A stretch of DNA of 43,738 nucleotides, taken from the NCBI GenBank assembly GCA_027604005.1, contig JADGJT010000160.1, positions 1 through 43,738 of the forward strand. Direction: 5' to 3'. This document shows positions 31,693-41,939 of this stretch, in pieces. The translations under genes and the position numbers were made by a program. How positions within the stretch are numbered: position 1 is the first letter of the stretch; each line of letters begins with the position of its first letter. Source of the stretch: Dinochytrium kinnereticum. Lineage: Eukaryota; Chytridiomycota; Chytridiomycetes; Chytridiales; Chytridiaceae. The notes beneath the pieces are model-generated. The model saw nothing but the letters and a program-made list of their open reading frames with translations. It did not search any database and was not told the origin of the DNA.

Positions 31693-33240
31693 CTAAATAA
31701 CGGCACCTCCTACAGTCACCCAACCCCCACCCCTCTTCTTCGCCTTCTTCTTCTTCTTCTTCTTCGTTGATTTATGATGTCTCCTCGGCACCTCATCGAG
31801 TCCGATAAGCTCATGAGCAACATCTAAGAACTTGATCTGCACACCGTCTACAACCGCGATTTTTAGGAGAGTTCCGGGGGCGAGGGATCTTCGTAGGGAG
31901 ATAAGGGAGGAGAGGTTTGGGATTGGGGATCTGGCGCTAGTGGGGGTATTTCGGAGTAAGAGAAGGCGCATTTCAAGAGGGTAAAATCAAGAGGGAAAGA
32001 GGTGGGTAGAGTGAAGAAACTCACGAGACTACAACAACTTTAAATTCTGGCTGCCCCTTGGCGGATTTTTTAAACCTTGGATTTGGTTTATAGACATCAA
32101 AGAAGGGCCTGACGTGGTCCACCGTCATCGGCCTCGTTTTCACGCTCCAATACCCGCCAAACCCAATCATCGAGAAGGCTTCAACAACATCAGCAACATC
32201 AACAAATCAAGAAACAGACCAAATGAAGATATAAAAAGAAAAAGGAGACGTTAGAATCTTTGATAGGTTGCGGTGGGTTGCATGACACATGCTTACCACA
32301 TGAAAGGCTTTGAAGAGCCCATCCCTTGATCCATTCAACCACTTTGGTCAGGAAGGATGTGACCGTGATGGGGAGACGGGGAAAGCCTGGTCCGAAAAAG
32401 GTGATTTTAGCTATGGTTCAGAGACACCCTCCCCCTTCCCCCCCCCAAAAAAAAAGAAAAAAAAAGAGGAAGCAAAGTACCCAAAAACGACGTTCCGACT
32501 GAGCGAGGTCTCCGCTCCGATTTCCCGATATCCAACTCATCGCTTCGAAACACCATGAACCCAAGCCTCTTTAAATAAGCATACACCTTAACACGGCATA
32601 TCATCAAAAACCAAGACACTGAAAAACACAACCCTCAATCCAACAAACCTGATAAACTTCAAATCCCCCTTCCCAATTATCCATTACAACCCCCCAAGTC
32701 TCCTGCACCGACATCACCCCCGTCATCAACGTCTCCTCATGAGCAGCAACCATTCCTTCAACATCCTGAGACCGAATAGCAAGGTTCCCTCGATCAACCA
32801 AATACAAGGATTCTTCGGCGTTCAGTATCACACCATTTCCCTTGGGTCGACCCATGGATCTGAACAGCGTTCCGCGGGGGTGAAGGATTGTTGTGAGTCT
32901 GGTTGTGGGGTCCCAAGTTCCTGAGCATGTGGACTTGCTGAACGGATAATGGTTGGAAATTATACAAGGTTGTTGAAGAAGGAATGAAAGGAGATGTTTA
33001 CTTATTCATTCGCCGTTCCTCTCCTGCGACGATGCGGATGGCGTTCAGTGAGCGTTGAAGGGGGTCTTTGATGTCTGGAAGTGTGACGCCTCTGTTGAAG
33101 ATGGTGAGGAGAGCGGGGAGTTTCTTTTACTTTGCATGAAGGCCTTACGGTGCTGTTATCAGGTTTGCGTAGTCTGCGTTCTCGATGAGCTCTTCATCGT
33201 CGTCGACCTCGGGGAAGTCATCGTCCTCAGCGTCACTCAT
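31693..33240 (-). CDS. SEN54: tRNA-splicing endonuclease subunit Sen54
   Basis: Seven exons on the - strand: 33240-33149, 33091-33002, 32937-32649, 32586-32481, 32386-32297, 32178-32025, 31936-31693; 354 residues. Sen54 is the non-catalytic partner of Sen2 in the heterotetramer that cuts introns out of pre-tRNAs. The N-terminus is acidic (MSDAEDDDFPEVDDDEE). The Sen54 N-terminal domain is clear: ADYANLIT, then GTLFRSMGRPKGNG, AEESLYLVDRGNL and VYAYLKRLGF. The last of these is joined across an intron after FEVYQ, which shows that the exon 3/4 junction is right. The C-terminal domain reads FFDVYKPNPRFKKSAKGQPE then FKVVVVSARSPIPNLSSL and LLKIAVVDGVQIKFL, as expected for this subunit. It ends in a Lys-rich tail. 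Exon 5 (32386-32297) is only 90 nt and poorly conserved, but it is needed to keep frame. Length is typical of small fungal Sen54 proteins. Confidence 0.9.
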
Positions 33241-34308
33241 GCTGTTCTGTGTGTTTTTGATTTGACAATCCCGCGACTCCAGTCATTCTTCGTCAAGGCT
33301 GGACGACCACGGGCAATGCACGTTAACCAACACGCACATCGACCGAATAACAATCAACGCAGATCAACACCGACTGCTCAACCAAGTACAAGCCGCCTGC
33401 TATGGTCTACAGCCTCAGTTCCAATCAGCAGGTACCCGGAATATTTGATAACACTCCCACAAGACAGGGGAACTTGGGTGCGATCCCCAAAACAAGAGCG
33501 ACCCATAGCGTGAAAAAGAACATGGAGAAAAGAACATGATCCAAAAATGCACAGGATGAGTGAAAGGTTATAAAGAAAGGCATAATTCGCAGAGACCAAC
33601 AAATTGAGCAAAGAAGGTAAAAATAATAAATTAGAGAACAGCAAAGAGAGCAGGGAGTTACAGGGGTTGTATGTGAATGTGAATGCGCGTGTGCGTTTCA
33701 TCTATATGCGTATGTGTGTATAAGTAAACTAGGGTTTCGAGCAGTCCGACTTCGTGATGAAAACAACGGGATTGTGGTGCCTAAATTCCACACACAAAAC
33801 CAGCAAATGGCATCCGTCGTAGACCCTAACCCCATGGCGAAGCAATCAACAAGCAAAATATCTACTATTTGAGCCCGTTAATACCTCTCTCACCCACCCG
33901 ACCCCGTGCCCCGGCCCCCTCCCACACGAAAGGTGTATCGGTTGTAAGTAGATATGGTGTTTTAGGTAGATGGTGCTTCTTCTTCGCTTTTTGGTAACAA
34001 CACACTCCCCGATACCCCCTACCCAGTGCTCGCCACATATGCCGATCATACCGCGCAGGCCATGAACTGAAACAGTGAAAGCCCCCCTTTGCGCCCCCCC
34101 ACTCCAGGAAACTCTTAACAACCTTTGACAAGTGAATATCGATATCCCGGTTCCGGCGATCAAAAACGCTAACATTTTGACCACTTTTCTTTGTCTCGTA
34201 GGGAGGGACGGGTCGGGGTGGTTATTCGGTGGCGGGAGGAGTCGTTTTTAGTGGAAACGAAGTGAAAAGAGTAGACTAGACGTGACAGAAAGATGATAAA
34301 CCGACGCT
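33241..34308. other. Intergenic region between Sen54 and the velvet gene
   Basis: About 1.07 kb holding the Sen54 promoter and the 3' flank of the velvet gene. A stem of TTGGG/CCCAA around TGCGATC (about 33473-33491) resembles a tRNA T-arm with one unusual base. No matching acceptor stem, anticodon arm or D-arm was found, so no tRNA is called. Frames at 33378-33701 (-) and 33846-34184 (-) have no recognisable content. Confidence 0.5.
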
Positions 34309-36371
34309 TCAACACCCTTCCTTATCCTCCGAAGCCACTCCCCTCCCACCCACCACCCGATACCCCTCAGCCTGCCTCGCGGAATCGGTTCGTATATGGA
34401 TCTTGGCGCCTTGCCGTACAAGCCACCGACTGAGATCGGTGGAGGGTCCCATGCCCGGAAACTCTTTCGGGTGGTAGGATGTGAATGTTGATGTCTCGGT
34501 TGTGGCGAGTGCGTGACATGTTGGTCGGGTGCTTTTTTTTTAGTTGTTTGTTGTTGTTGTTGTTGGGATTGTTGGGATTGGTGGTTTGGTGGTAGTTTTA
34601 AGTGAAGGAGGTGATTAGATCAACGAAACCGATGACATGATTGTTGGAGAGCGGAATGAGCGAACACACTTCAAAACGAGCAAAAAGATAAAAACAAAAA
34701 TAGTAAACCAAGCATCCAATAATCCCCACAGCCTCAACCAAAAAAAAAAAAAAAAAAACAAACACAAATTCATTCAACATCCCAACCGCACACCACAAAA
34801 ACTCACCCAACATCAAACAACTGAAACCGTATCCGAAACCTTCCAGCAAGCCGAACGCTCAATTCAGTGAACAAGAACAACAGCTCCACCTTTCCCTCCA
34901 CATTCGGGAACGGCATGCACCCCGTCACAATCTGTCCAACAAGCACATGATGCTTCAGAGGGGTTTTTCCAGGCGCGGAAAACTGGGGCTGTGATTCTTC
35001 GAGAAGGGTGGAGGTGGGGTGAATTGGTGATGAGGTTGTGGGTGTTTGGGAAAGATGGAGGTGATGAAGGTGATGGGTGGTGATGGGTGGTGTGAGAATG
35101 GGTGATGTTGGAGAGGCTTTTTTTTTTAATTAAAGTTAGTTGTTTTCTTTGATTTCTGAATTTGATTTCTTGTTCGTTTTGGTTAATAAAAAAAAAGGTT
35201 GGGGGGAAAGGGGGGAAAAAAAAAGGTACATACAGTGTGTCCAGTTGATGCGATCGGCTGATAACCCAATTACATTGCTATCAGAATCATCCTTGTCGTC
35301 TTTTACATGGATTAGGCTTGCGTGAACGACAAAGAGAGGGTACCCGGCCAGTCTTTTTTTTTAAATAATGAATAGAGTGAATAGAGAGATTGACCAAAGA
35401 AAAAAATATGAAGAAGAAAAAAAAAAGTGAACAGAGAAGAGGCTGAGGTTGGTCGGAAGGTAACGAGTGGGGGATTCCTCTAAACCAACCTTTCAGCATC
35501 ATCCATGCTCTCCTTCCCGTCCCTTTCTCGGACCATTTCCACGATAGGTGGTGGGTCTGCATGATGTGAGAGAAGTGAGTGGTAAGTGATAGAGGTGTTG
35601 TTTGTTTTTTTTGTTGTGGGAATCAATTGAGGTGAGAAGCTTGCATGTCAACTGAGGAAAATCGATGAAAGACGCGACGAAGGAGTGGAGGTTTGAGAAA
35701 CAATAAAGAGGGTAAATAACGCCGGAAAAAGAGAAGCTGGGCAGGAGAGCCAAGAAGACGGGAGACAATATGGAAAGAAGAGAAGTAGTTGGCCAGCAGT
35801 ATCGACGAAAGACGCGATGAAGGAGTGGAGGTTTGAGAAACAATAAAGAGGGTAAATAACGCGGGAAGAAGAGAAGCTGGGCAGGAGAGCCAAGAAGACG
35901 GGAGACAATATGGGAAGAAGAGAAGTAGTTGGCCAGCAGTACCGATGAAAGACGCGATGAAGGAGTAGAGGTTTGAGAGACCAGAATGCGAAAAGAAGAG
36001 ATTCAGAAAGAAAAAACAAGCTCACCGATAGGCCGCCTTGATAGAGGCAGAGAGAAGTTTAACAAAGAAGAGAATAATGAGTATTCCCGTCAAGGTGGGT
36101 GAAAGAGGGTTTGGAAGATATGTTAAAGCAAACAAGTACCATAAAGAGAAAACCAAAAACGAAAGAAAAAAAAAAGTGAAATCAAGCGAAAGAAAAAGAC
36201 AGAAAGAGAAAGGAGAGATAGAAAAGAACAAATAAATAAAGGATCACACCTATCCTTATCCCCAAACCCAATCATCCTGGCACGAGAGGGGTTCTGCCTC
36301 ACAACCAGTCTGTACCTCGTGGATCCTCTCCCACCACCACAAGCATCCGCGATCGCATGAAGCTCTTTCAT
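34309..36371 (-). CDS. Velvet-domain transcriptional regulator with an 11-nt micro-exon
   Basis: Exons on the - strand: 36371-36250, 36036-36026 (11 nt), 35556-35490, 35352-35234, 35116-34807, 34531-34309; 283 residues. Velvet proteins are fungal nuclear DNA-binding regulators of development and secondary metabolism with an NF-kB-like fold. Motifs in order: YRLVVRQNPSRARMIGFGDK, then DRRPIDPPPIVE assembled from three exons, AGYPLFVVHASLIHV, HHVLVGQIVTGC, LLFLFTELSVRLAGRFRIRF, and near the end FPGMGPSTDLSRWLVRQGAK followed by IHIRTD. The domain fills almost the whole protein. A Thr/Pro/His-rich loop of about 45 residues interrupts it (around 34960-35110), as in some VelB-type proteins, but I cannot assign VosA, VelB or VeA. 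The ATG at 36371 is chosen because the sequence just upstream is a pyrimidine-rich tract encoding only Phe/Ser/Leu. Three introns end in A9-A10 followed by G rather than a pyrimidine tract. Confidence 0.94.
35661..35979 (-). repeat. 140-bp tandem repeat inside velvet intron 2
   Basis: Units begin at 35661, 35801 and 35941 (period exactly 140 bp); the third is cut short after about 39 bp. The + strand block runs from ATCGATGAAAGACGCGA through GGTTTGAGAAACAATAAAGA and GAGAAGCTGGGCAGGAGAG to AGTAGTTGGCCAGCAGT. The first two copies differ at only a few bases. The array fills most of the 469-nt intron that follows the 11-nt micro-exon. On the gene strand it is pyrimidine-rich. Confidence 0.92.
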
Positions 36372-37932
36372 GTGAAATGAGTGGAAGAACAAGAAGAAAA
36401 GGAAGAAAGAAAAAGAAAGAAGGAAGGATTTAAGAACGCTGCAGTGCGCACACTTCAAGTAAAATTTCAAAGAAGGAAGGATCGCAGCCCCCCCCCCGGC
36501 GTGCTCTGCACTCACCAGTCATGTTTTTCTTTCTCTAAGGAAAGCAGGAAACGCCGATTAGAGAAAACAGCAGCGGCGGAATGCGTGAAGGTTGAGGGAG
36601 GAAGCGAGGGAGTGTGCAGGGTGTGCGCAATTGTCAGTGAGTAAAAGGGTTTGAATTCCTAAAGTTTTTATAATAAATTTTAATATGTAAAATGGATCGG
36701 CATGCGTGCCCACGAACGCAAACAAAAAAGGAATGAATGGGTGGATGGATGAATGCATGGATGGATGGATGGATGGATGGATGGATGCATGGATGCATGG
36801 GGTTGATTAGAGAGGGAGAGGGAGAAGGAAAGGGGGGCTGGAGAATGCAATGGAATTTGAAATGTTACCTGTCGTAGAGAGAGAGAGAGGGAGAGAGAGG
36901 GAGAGGGAGAGGTCTTTTTGTGAGAGTTTGTATGAATTGAATAGCAGTCGTCGGAGGAGATGGATGGGTTGAGCGTGGAGAGCAGAGAGCAGAGAGCAGA
37001 GCAGAGCGTCAACAGCAGAGTGCAGAATGCAGAGAAAGAAAGTCGAGGAAAGAGCAGAGAGGAATTGAGAGTTGAGCGTAATTAACCTGCAATTTAACAA
37101 GGTTCAAGTACACAACAATGATACAAGGCGTGCCACCAAACTACAATCCAAATCCAAAATTAAATAAAAACGTCGAATCCACCACCGTCAAGTCTTAATG
37201 CCGGTTGGAGAGCTTTCGAAGGACTGCGCGCGTTTCTCCATGCGACGCTCCATCGTCGAGAAAAGCCAAAAAACCATGAAGAAAGATAAGAAAAAGAAGA
37301 GAGAGAGAAACGGTTTATTTACAACAGTGAATAGCCCGTACGCAAACTTGGCCTCTGGAGTATGTTTACAACCTTTCATCGAAACAGCATCATGTTTAAC
37401 TCTCGATTACAGGGGAGAGTTAGGAAACAGCATCACTTAAGCATCGTGAACGGGAGCCATCTGTTATGGGATATTAGTGTGCCTTTACACGCGACCTTCT
37501 CGAGGGTTAAAAACAAAATTCTCAACCAACTTCGCTGACAGGCACAATGCTAATGAACAAAACATGCAAACCTAGCCAGCACTTTTATCCTGCTTGTTCA
37601 CGTTGAACCCCAGAAGCATGCATGCTTGTAGGCTTCATTCCGAATAGCTTGGAAGTATGTGAAGGGTGCGAAGCAACAACCAAGGCGGCTCCACCTGATA
37701 ATTATATTTTGTTTGGTAAATGTCCCTGGCACATGCCCACACATAACCCCCAAGAGCAAATTTCTATGTGGGAGGAATGCTGGGGAAGATATCGCACTTG
37801 GAAGCCAAAGATGTTTCAACCGTTATTACTTGTGCGTAATGGCAAGAAGAACATTATTCAAACATGTTTCTCTCTCTTTTTTTTGTAACTCATCTATCTG
37901 AACCAACACTTTATTCCTTCCTTTCTACTCCC
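36372..37932. other. Intergenic region upstream of the velvet gene, rich in simple repeats
   Basis: About 1.56 kb between the velvet start and the bZIP stop. It contains a (GGAT)n/(ATGC) microsatellite at 36738-36800, a (GA)n tract at about 36876-36912, and AGAGCAG-type repeats at about 36976-37040. On the - strand these read as CT-rich promoter or leader tracts. The pyrimidine-rich segment directly upstream of the velvet ATG (36380-36430) is probably 5' UTR. The rest (37080-37930) shows no supported gene. Confidence 0.55.
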
Positions 37933-39565
37933 TCAATAACCACCTCTCTCCCCTCTGCAGTCCTGCTCCTGCGAACGCCCATCCTCACAAGCAGCTGCAA
38001 CCGCCAGCCCCGTCAGCCCAGACACATCCTCCTCCTCACCCTGCTCGCCCCCACCACCCCCACCACCCCTCACAAACGGCATAGGCAACGGCGAGGGACT
38101 GCACCCACCGCTACTACTGCTGCTGCTGCTCAAACTGCCAGAAGTCACCCCCGCCGCTGAAGAAGACGAGGAACAAGGCGCTGCTGAGGCCGCCACAAGC
38201 ATCACCTCCGCCCACATCCTCCCAACCTGATCCCTCAACCTCCCATTCTCCTCAACCACCATCGCAATCTCCCTTCTCAACCCCTCCATCGCTCCAACCT
38301 CCTCCTCCCTCTTCACAACAACCCCACAACACACCTCACACCCGCACAGTCGTCGTCGTCGTCGTCGTCGTCCACACACACTCTTCTCTCCTCCATCCTC
38401 CTCATCGTCAGCCTCCTCCCCTCCTTCCACCATTCTCCGTGATCCGTGGGTCGAGAGAGGGGGGTGGGTCATGGAGCACACGTTCGAGGTGGAGGATCGA
38501 CGCGCGGTGAGTCGCTGACGACGTTCATTCGCCAGCATCACGTCGTGGAGCATCGCTTCTAACCCCATTCGGCGTTGCTCGGCTTGCGTGATCTGGGTTT
38601 GGCATGTCTCGAGCAGCGATGATTTCGTTTCAAGGTCTGGATGAATGAAGACAGAGGACAGAGGGGAGATACAGGGTTGGATTAGTGAGATTTGTTGTTT
38701 GGAGACAGGGATTTGAGGGAGGTTGGGGGGTTGATGCTTCAACACAACCCATGACAGCGCATTTAAAAAAAAAAGAGCATTCATATGAAAAAGGTAAAAA
38801 AGAAAGCCCCCCACACCCAGGTCATTCCAACACCGTCCAGCCACATTAAGACCATAACATGCCCATCTCACTCCCGCAAAACTCTTCCATCTCCATCCCC
38901 AAGCAATACTATCAACCAATGAAACCAACAACAAAAAAAAGAAAGAAAGAAAAAAAACAAACTAATAAAAAAGCCCTCCCACCCATCTCACCCCCAAGGC
39001 TTCTCTTTTGAAGCCGTCGACAGATCACCAGTTTACTTATCACCATTCAAAGTTGGCAAAGACAACCAGTTCACTTATCACCATTCAAAATTGGCAACTA
39101 ACCAACCATCCAACCCCCTCCCCTCCACTACCCACCCCAACCAACCAAACCCCACACCCCAAACACACAAAAACAACAAACAAAAAAAAGAACAGAAAAC
39201 GAAGAAAGAAAAAAAAAAAAAAAAGGACGGACTCACCCCGAATATACCCCTGCTTCCTCTCCCTAAACGCCTTCTGCGCCGCTCGATTCTGAACAGTCCT
39301 CTTAGCACCACCACCACCACCACCACCACTCCCCTCCCCCTCCTCCTCCTCCAACTCCTCCTTCACCTTCCTCCGTTTCCGTGTCTTGCCAGGAAATGCG
39401 TCTGAGCGAAAAACATAAGCACACTGTTAAAATCATGATCGCTGGGTAGGGGGGTGCGGATGGTTTTGTACCTTGTGATGTGGGGTGTTGATTTGAGGTG
39501 GGGGGTGTTGGGGTGGGGGGGAGGAGGAGGGGTTGGGGAGGGGGTGTGAAGGGTGGGTATGTCAT
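37933..39565 (-). CDS. Yap1/Pap1-type bZIP transcription factor
   Basis: Exons on the - strand: 39565-39472, 39401-39237, 38636-37933; both introns phase 1 (70 and 600 nt); 320 residues. A Pro/Thr-rich start (MTYPPFTPPP) is followed by a basic GKTRKRRK patch, an acidic/poly-Gly linker and the basic region KRTVQNRAAQKAFRERKQG (65-83). NRAAQxAFRER is the signature of the fungal AP-1 (Yap/Pap1) class, which binds TTAC-type sites and often controls stress responses. The second intron lies exactly at the basic-region/zipper border. Exon 3 opens with DLETKSSLLETCQ, giving zipper positions L88, L95, I102 and L116; R109 breaks the series. Downstream are a poly-Arg run from (CGT)n, a Cys-rich LCGCEVCC segment, a further coiled-coil-like stretch, and Ser- and Gly-rich ends. 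The Cys cluster could be a redox-sensing region like those of Yap1, but its layout differs from the known one. Confidence 0.9.
39027..39098 (-). repeat. 38-bp direct duplication in bZIP intron 2
   Basis: ACCAGTTTACTTATCACCAT at 39027 recurs as ACCAGTTCACTTATCACCAT at 39065, each followed by TCAAA(G/A)TTGGCAA. Two copies lie at a 38-bp spacing inside the 600-nt intron. Function unknown; a recent slippage duplication is the simplest reading. Confidence 0.8.
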
Positions 39566-40311
39566 TTGCTATGTCTTTATGGATGGATGGATGGATGGAT
39601 GGATCAATCGGTGGGTGTTGTGTGTGTGGTTGGTGGAGCGATGGTTGTTTGACGAACGAATGGGGGTGGTGGTGGTTGATGGTTGACGGTTGAAGACGGC
39701 GGTCTCTGCCGATCCTCCACTGGACGTTAATAACGAAAAAAACCAAATCTTTTTTTTTTTTTTTTCTTTTCTCGTGCCACTGACCAGCCTTCTTTTGAGC
39801 CACAATTGGACTTTGAACGAGCATTTACTTCTATTTGACGCGTTGGTGCGGTTGACGCGCTCTAAACGTGTTTATGGGATTCTCAGAGACCGCAGGTGCA
39901 GGGGGGGGAAAGGGCAACAGAAGTTCGAGAGCAACCCGAAGTGGGTGTTGAAACAAGGTGAAAAGGGCGATTCAGGGCGGGGGAAGAGGAAGATCATAAC
40001 GGAGATGGGAAAAACGAAATAAAAGAAAACAAAACAGAGTGAAAATGAAAGCGCCCAAACCACGAGAAAAGAAATGTGACTGACATGGATGGGAAACAGC
40101 GAGGGTCAGAGACACCACCACCACCAACACCGAGTGTAGAGAATCTCACACCCGCAAAAGCAAGAAGAGATGAAACTAATCACCTCCCTGTTTCCCCATT
40201 CACCAACCAAAACGAAAAGAAAAAGAGAAACGGCCCCCCCCCTCGAGTATGCCAACCCAAAAACTCATCAAACATTGTCTAGAAAGAGGAAACAAAACTT
40301 GGAAAAACGCT
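39566..40311. other. Intergenic region upstream of the bZIP gene
   Basis: About 750 bp between the bZIP start and the stop of the SH3 protein gene. A (GGAT)n microsatellite at 39580-39604 sits just upstream of the bZIP ATG, so it is probably in the promoter or 5' UTR. A T15-class run is near 39750. No gene is supported. Confidence 0.5.
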
Positions 40312-41939
40312 TCAACCCGAGATAATCTTCAACGACCCTTCTGCAAGCGACGCGGCAACAATGGCGCTAAGAGGGAACACTCCCTCCTTTCCGGTGCGGA
40401 GGTTCTGTCCAGATCCCCAACCATCTGGGAAGCTTTGCCTAGAAAAGAAGAAGAAGAAGAGAAAAAAAAAGCAAACACGTTAACATCCAACGACACTTAT
40501 CAACAAAAAAAGTGATTTTCTTCCCTTCCCCCAGGCCTCGGGGAAGGGATGTGAAAAAGAAGAAAGAAAAAAAAAATGAGAGAGAGAGAGAGACTCACCT
40601 CAACAAAACCCGATCCCCAATCCCCAACTCCATCTCATCATCCAACTGCGCATTGTAAGCCCTCACACAGATAAACTCATCCTGCACCCCCGTCGTCGTC
40701 TCCCCCGCCGCACCTCCCAGGCTCGTCGCACCCGAATCCACCTCCCCAGCCACAACAACCGGAAACCCATCCCCACCCATCACCTTCACATCCCCGCCAG
40801 CAGCAGGTGACACCCCACCGGGAGCCTGATACGCCGGGGCCTCCTGAATGACCGGGAACCCATTCGACCCCATGACCTTCACATCACGATCAACAGCACC
40901 CAACGATCCCGGCTGGACGCTTGCGATTGGAACCGACGGCGTTGGCGCGGGCGTGGACGCCGAGGGTGGTGTGGGGCCTTGGAGCCTGGATTTCTCGGGA
41001 AGGGGGCCGGCTTGACCTGGAGGGTAGGCAGGTGGAGGTGGTTCCAGCACCGTGATGGTGGCGCCATGGGCTGACACGCCTGCACCACCGGGGGTGGAAG
41101 CACCCACATCTTGCTGTTGCTGCTGCTGCTGCTGCTGCTGCAACCTGGCGTAATGCATGTCCGCGATCCTCTCCTTCTCCAATTTTGAGGGCAACCCCGG
41201 TGCCAACCCTGAGGTGATGGTGGAGCCCGTGCTGGTGGAAGAGAACATGTTGTGTGAGCCAGGGAACCCGGCTTCCTCGCCCTTGGTGAGAGGAGGACGG
41301 GAGTCGGTTGAGACGTCAATGTTAGACATGCTTGCTAACCCTTGCTTGACGGTTTGAGTGCGGCCTGGGGAGATGGAGGGTTCAATGGCTGAGACGCCTG
41401 GGTCTGAAATTCGAGAGCGCCTGCTGAGGGTTATGCTTGATTCGGCGGCGAAGGCGGAGGCGGGGGGTTGAACTTGGTACTATTTTTTTTGCCATCAGCG
41501 GAGAGGAGAGGGGAGTGGTGAAAGAGAGGAAAAGAGAAACCGTTACGAACAAGAACCAAACCAAACAAAAACAACAATAACAACAACAACAACAACCCAC
41601 CACAACCCCATTCGAGATCCTAATCCCCTTCGAATGCGCCCTCTCCAACTCATCCAACCCAATCATCTCTCCCTCCCCCTCATCCCCATTCCTCCCACCC
41701 GCCCCGTCATCCGACAACCCCACCCCAATCCCAAGCTCCGCGAGATTCGGCGCCTGAGGTGCTGCCTTGACCTTGGCCGCTCCACCCGTCTTGGTCTTCT
41801 CGCTGGAGAAGAATCCTTTGCCCATTGACCGACGGTAGTAGAGGTAGCCGATGAAGACAAAGATGAGGCCCAGGAAGAGGACGGCGCCGATGATGCCGCC
41901 CAGGAGAGGGGGGTTGATGCCGTCTACTACTCCGGCCAT
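40312..41939 (-). CDS. Fus1-like single-pass membrane protein with C-terminal SH3 domain
   Basis: Exons on the - strand: 41939-41601, 41479-40599, 40438-40312; introns phase 0 (121 nt) and phase 2 (160 nt); 448 residues. A short N-terminus is followed by one hydrophobic segment (about residues 12-34, LLGGIIGAVLFLGLIFVFIG) and a YYRR stop-transfer signal, so the bulk should be cytoplasmic. The middle is Ser/Pro/Gly-rich and disordered, with a run of 10 Gln (about 41112-41141), an EPPPPAYPPG proline motif and two copies of DVKVMGxxGFPV. The SH3 domain (about 378-437) is joined across the last intron: VRAYNAQLDDEMEL, GDRVLLRQ, FPDGWGSGQN and EGVFPLSAI carry the usual acidic RT loop, GDxV turn, Trp and FP positions. 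The plan matches yeast Fus1 (one N-terminal membrane segment, C-terminal SH3), which works at cell fusion and polarity sites. Sho1 has four membrane segments, so it is less likely. The role here is inferred. Confidence 0.87.

Noticed and set aside
33473..33495. tRNA T-arm-like hairpin (TTGGG-TGCGATC-CCCAA)
   Set aside because: The loop has G where T is expected, and no acceptor stem, D-arm or anticodon arm could be paired around it.
33846..34184. 112-codon - strand frame after the velvet stop
   Set aside because: No recognisable domain. The velvet protein already ends normally at 34309 after its last conserved block, so a further exon is not needed.
35499..36025. Frames of 114-125 codons with repeated hydrophobic blocks (- strand)
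   Set aside because: They are translations of the 140-bp intronic tandem repeat of the velvet gene. The 140-bp period is not a multiple of three, so successive copies change frame.
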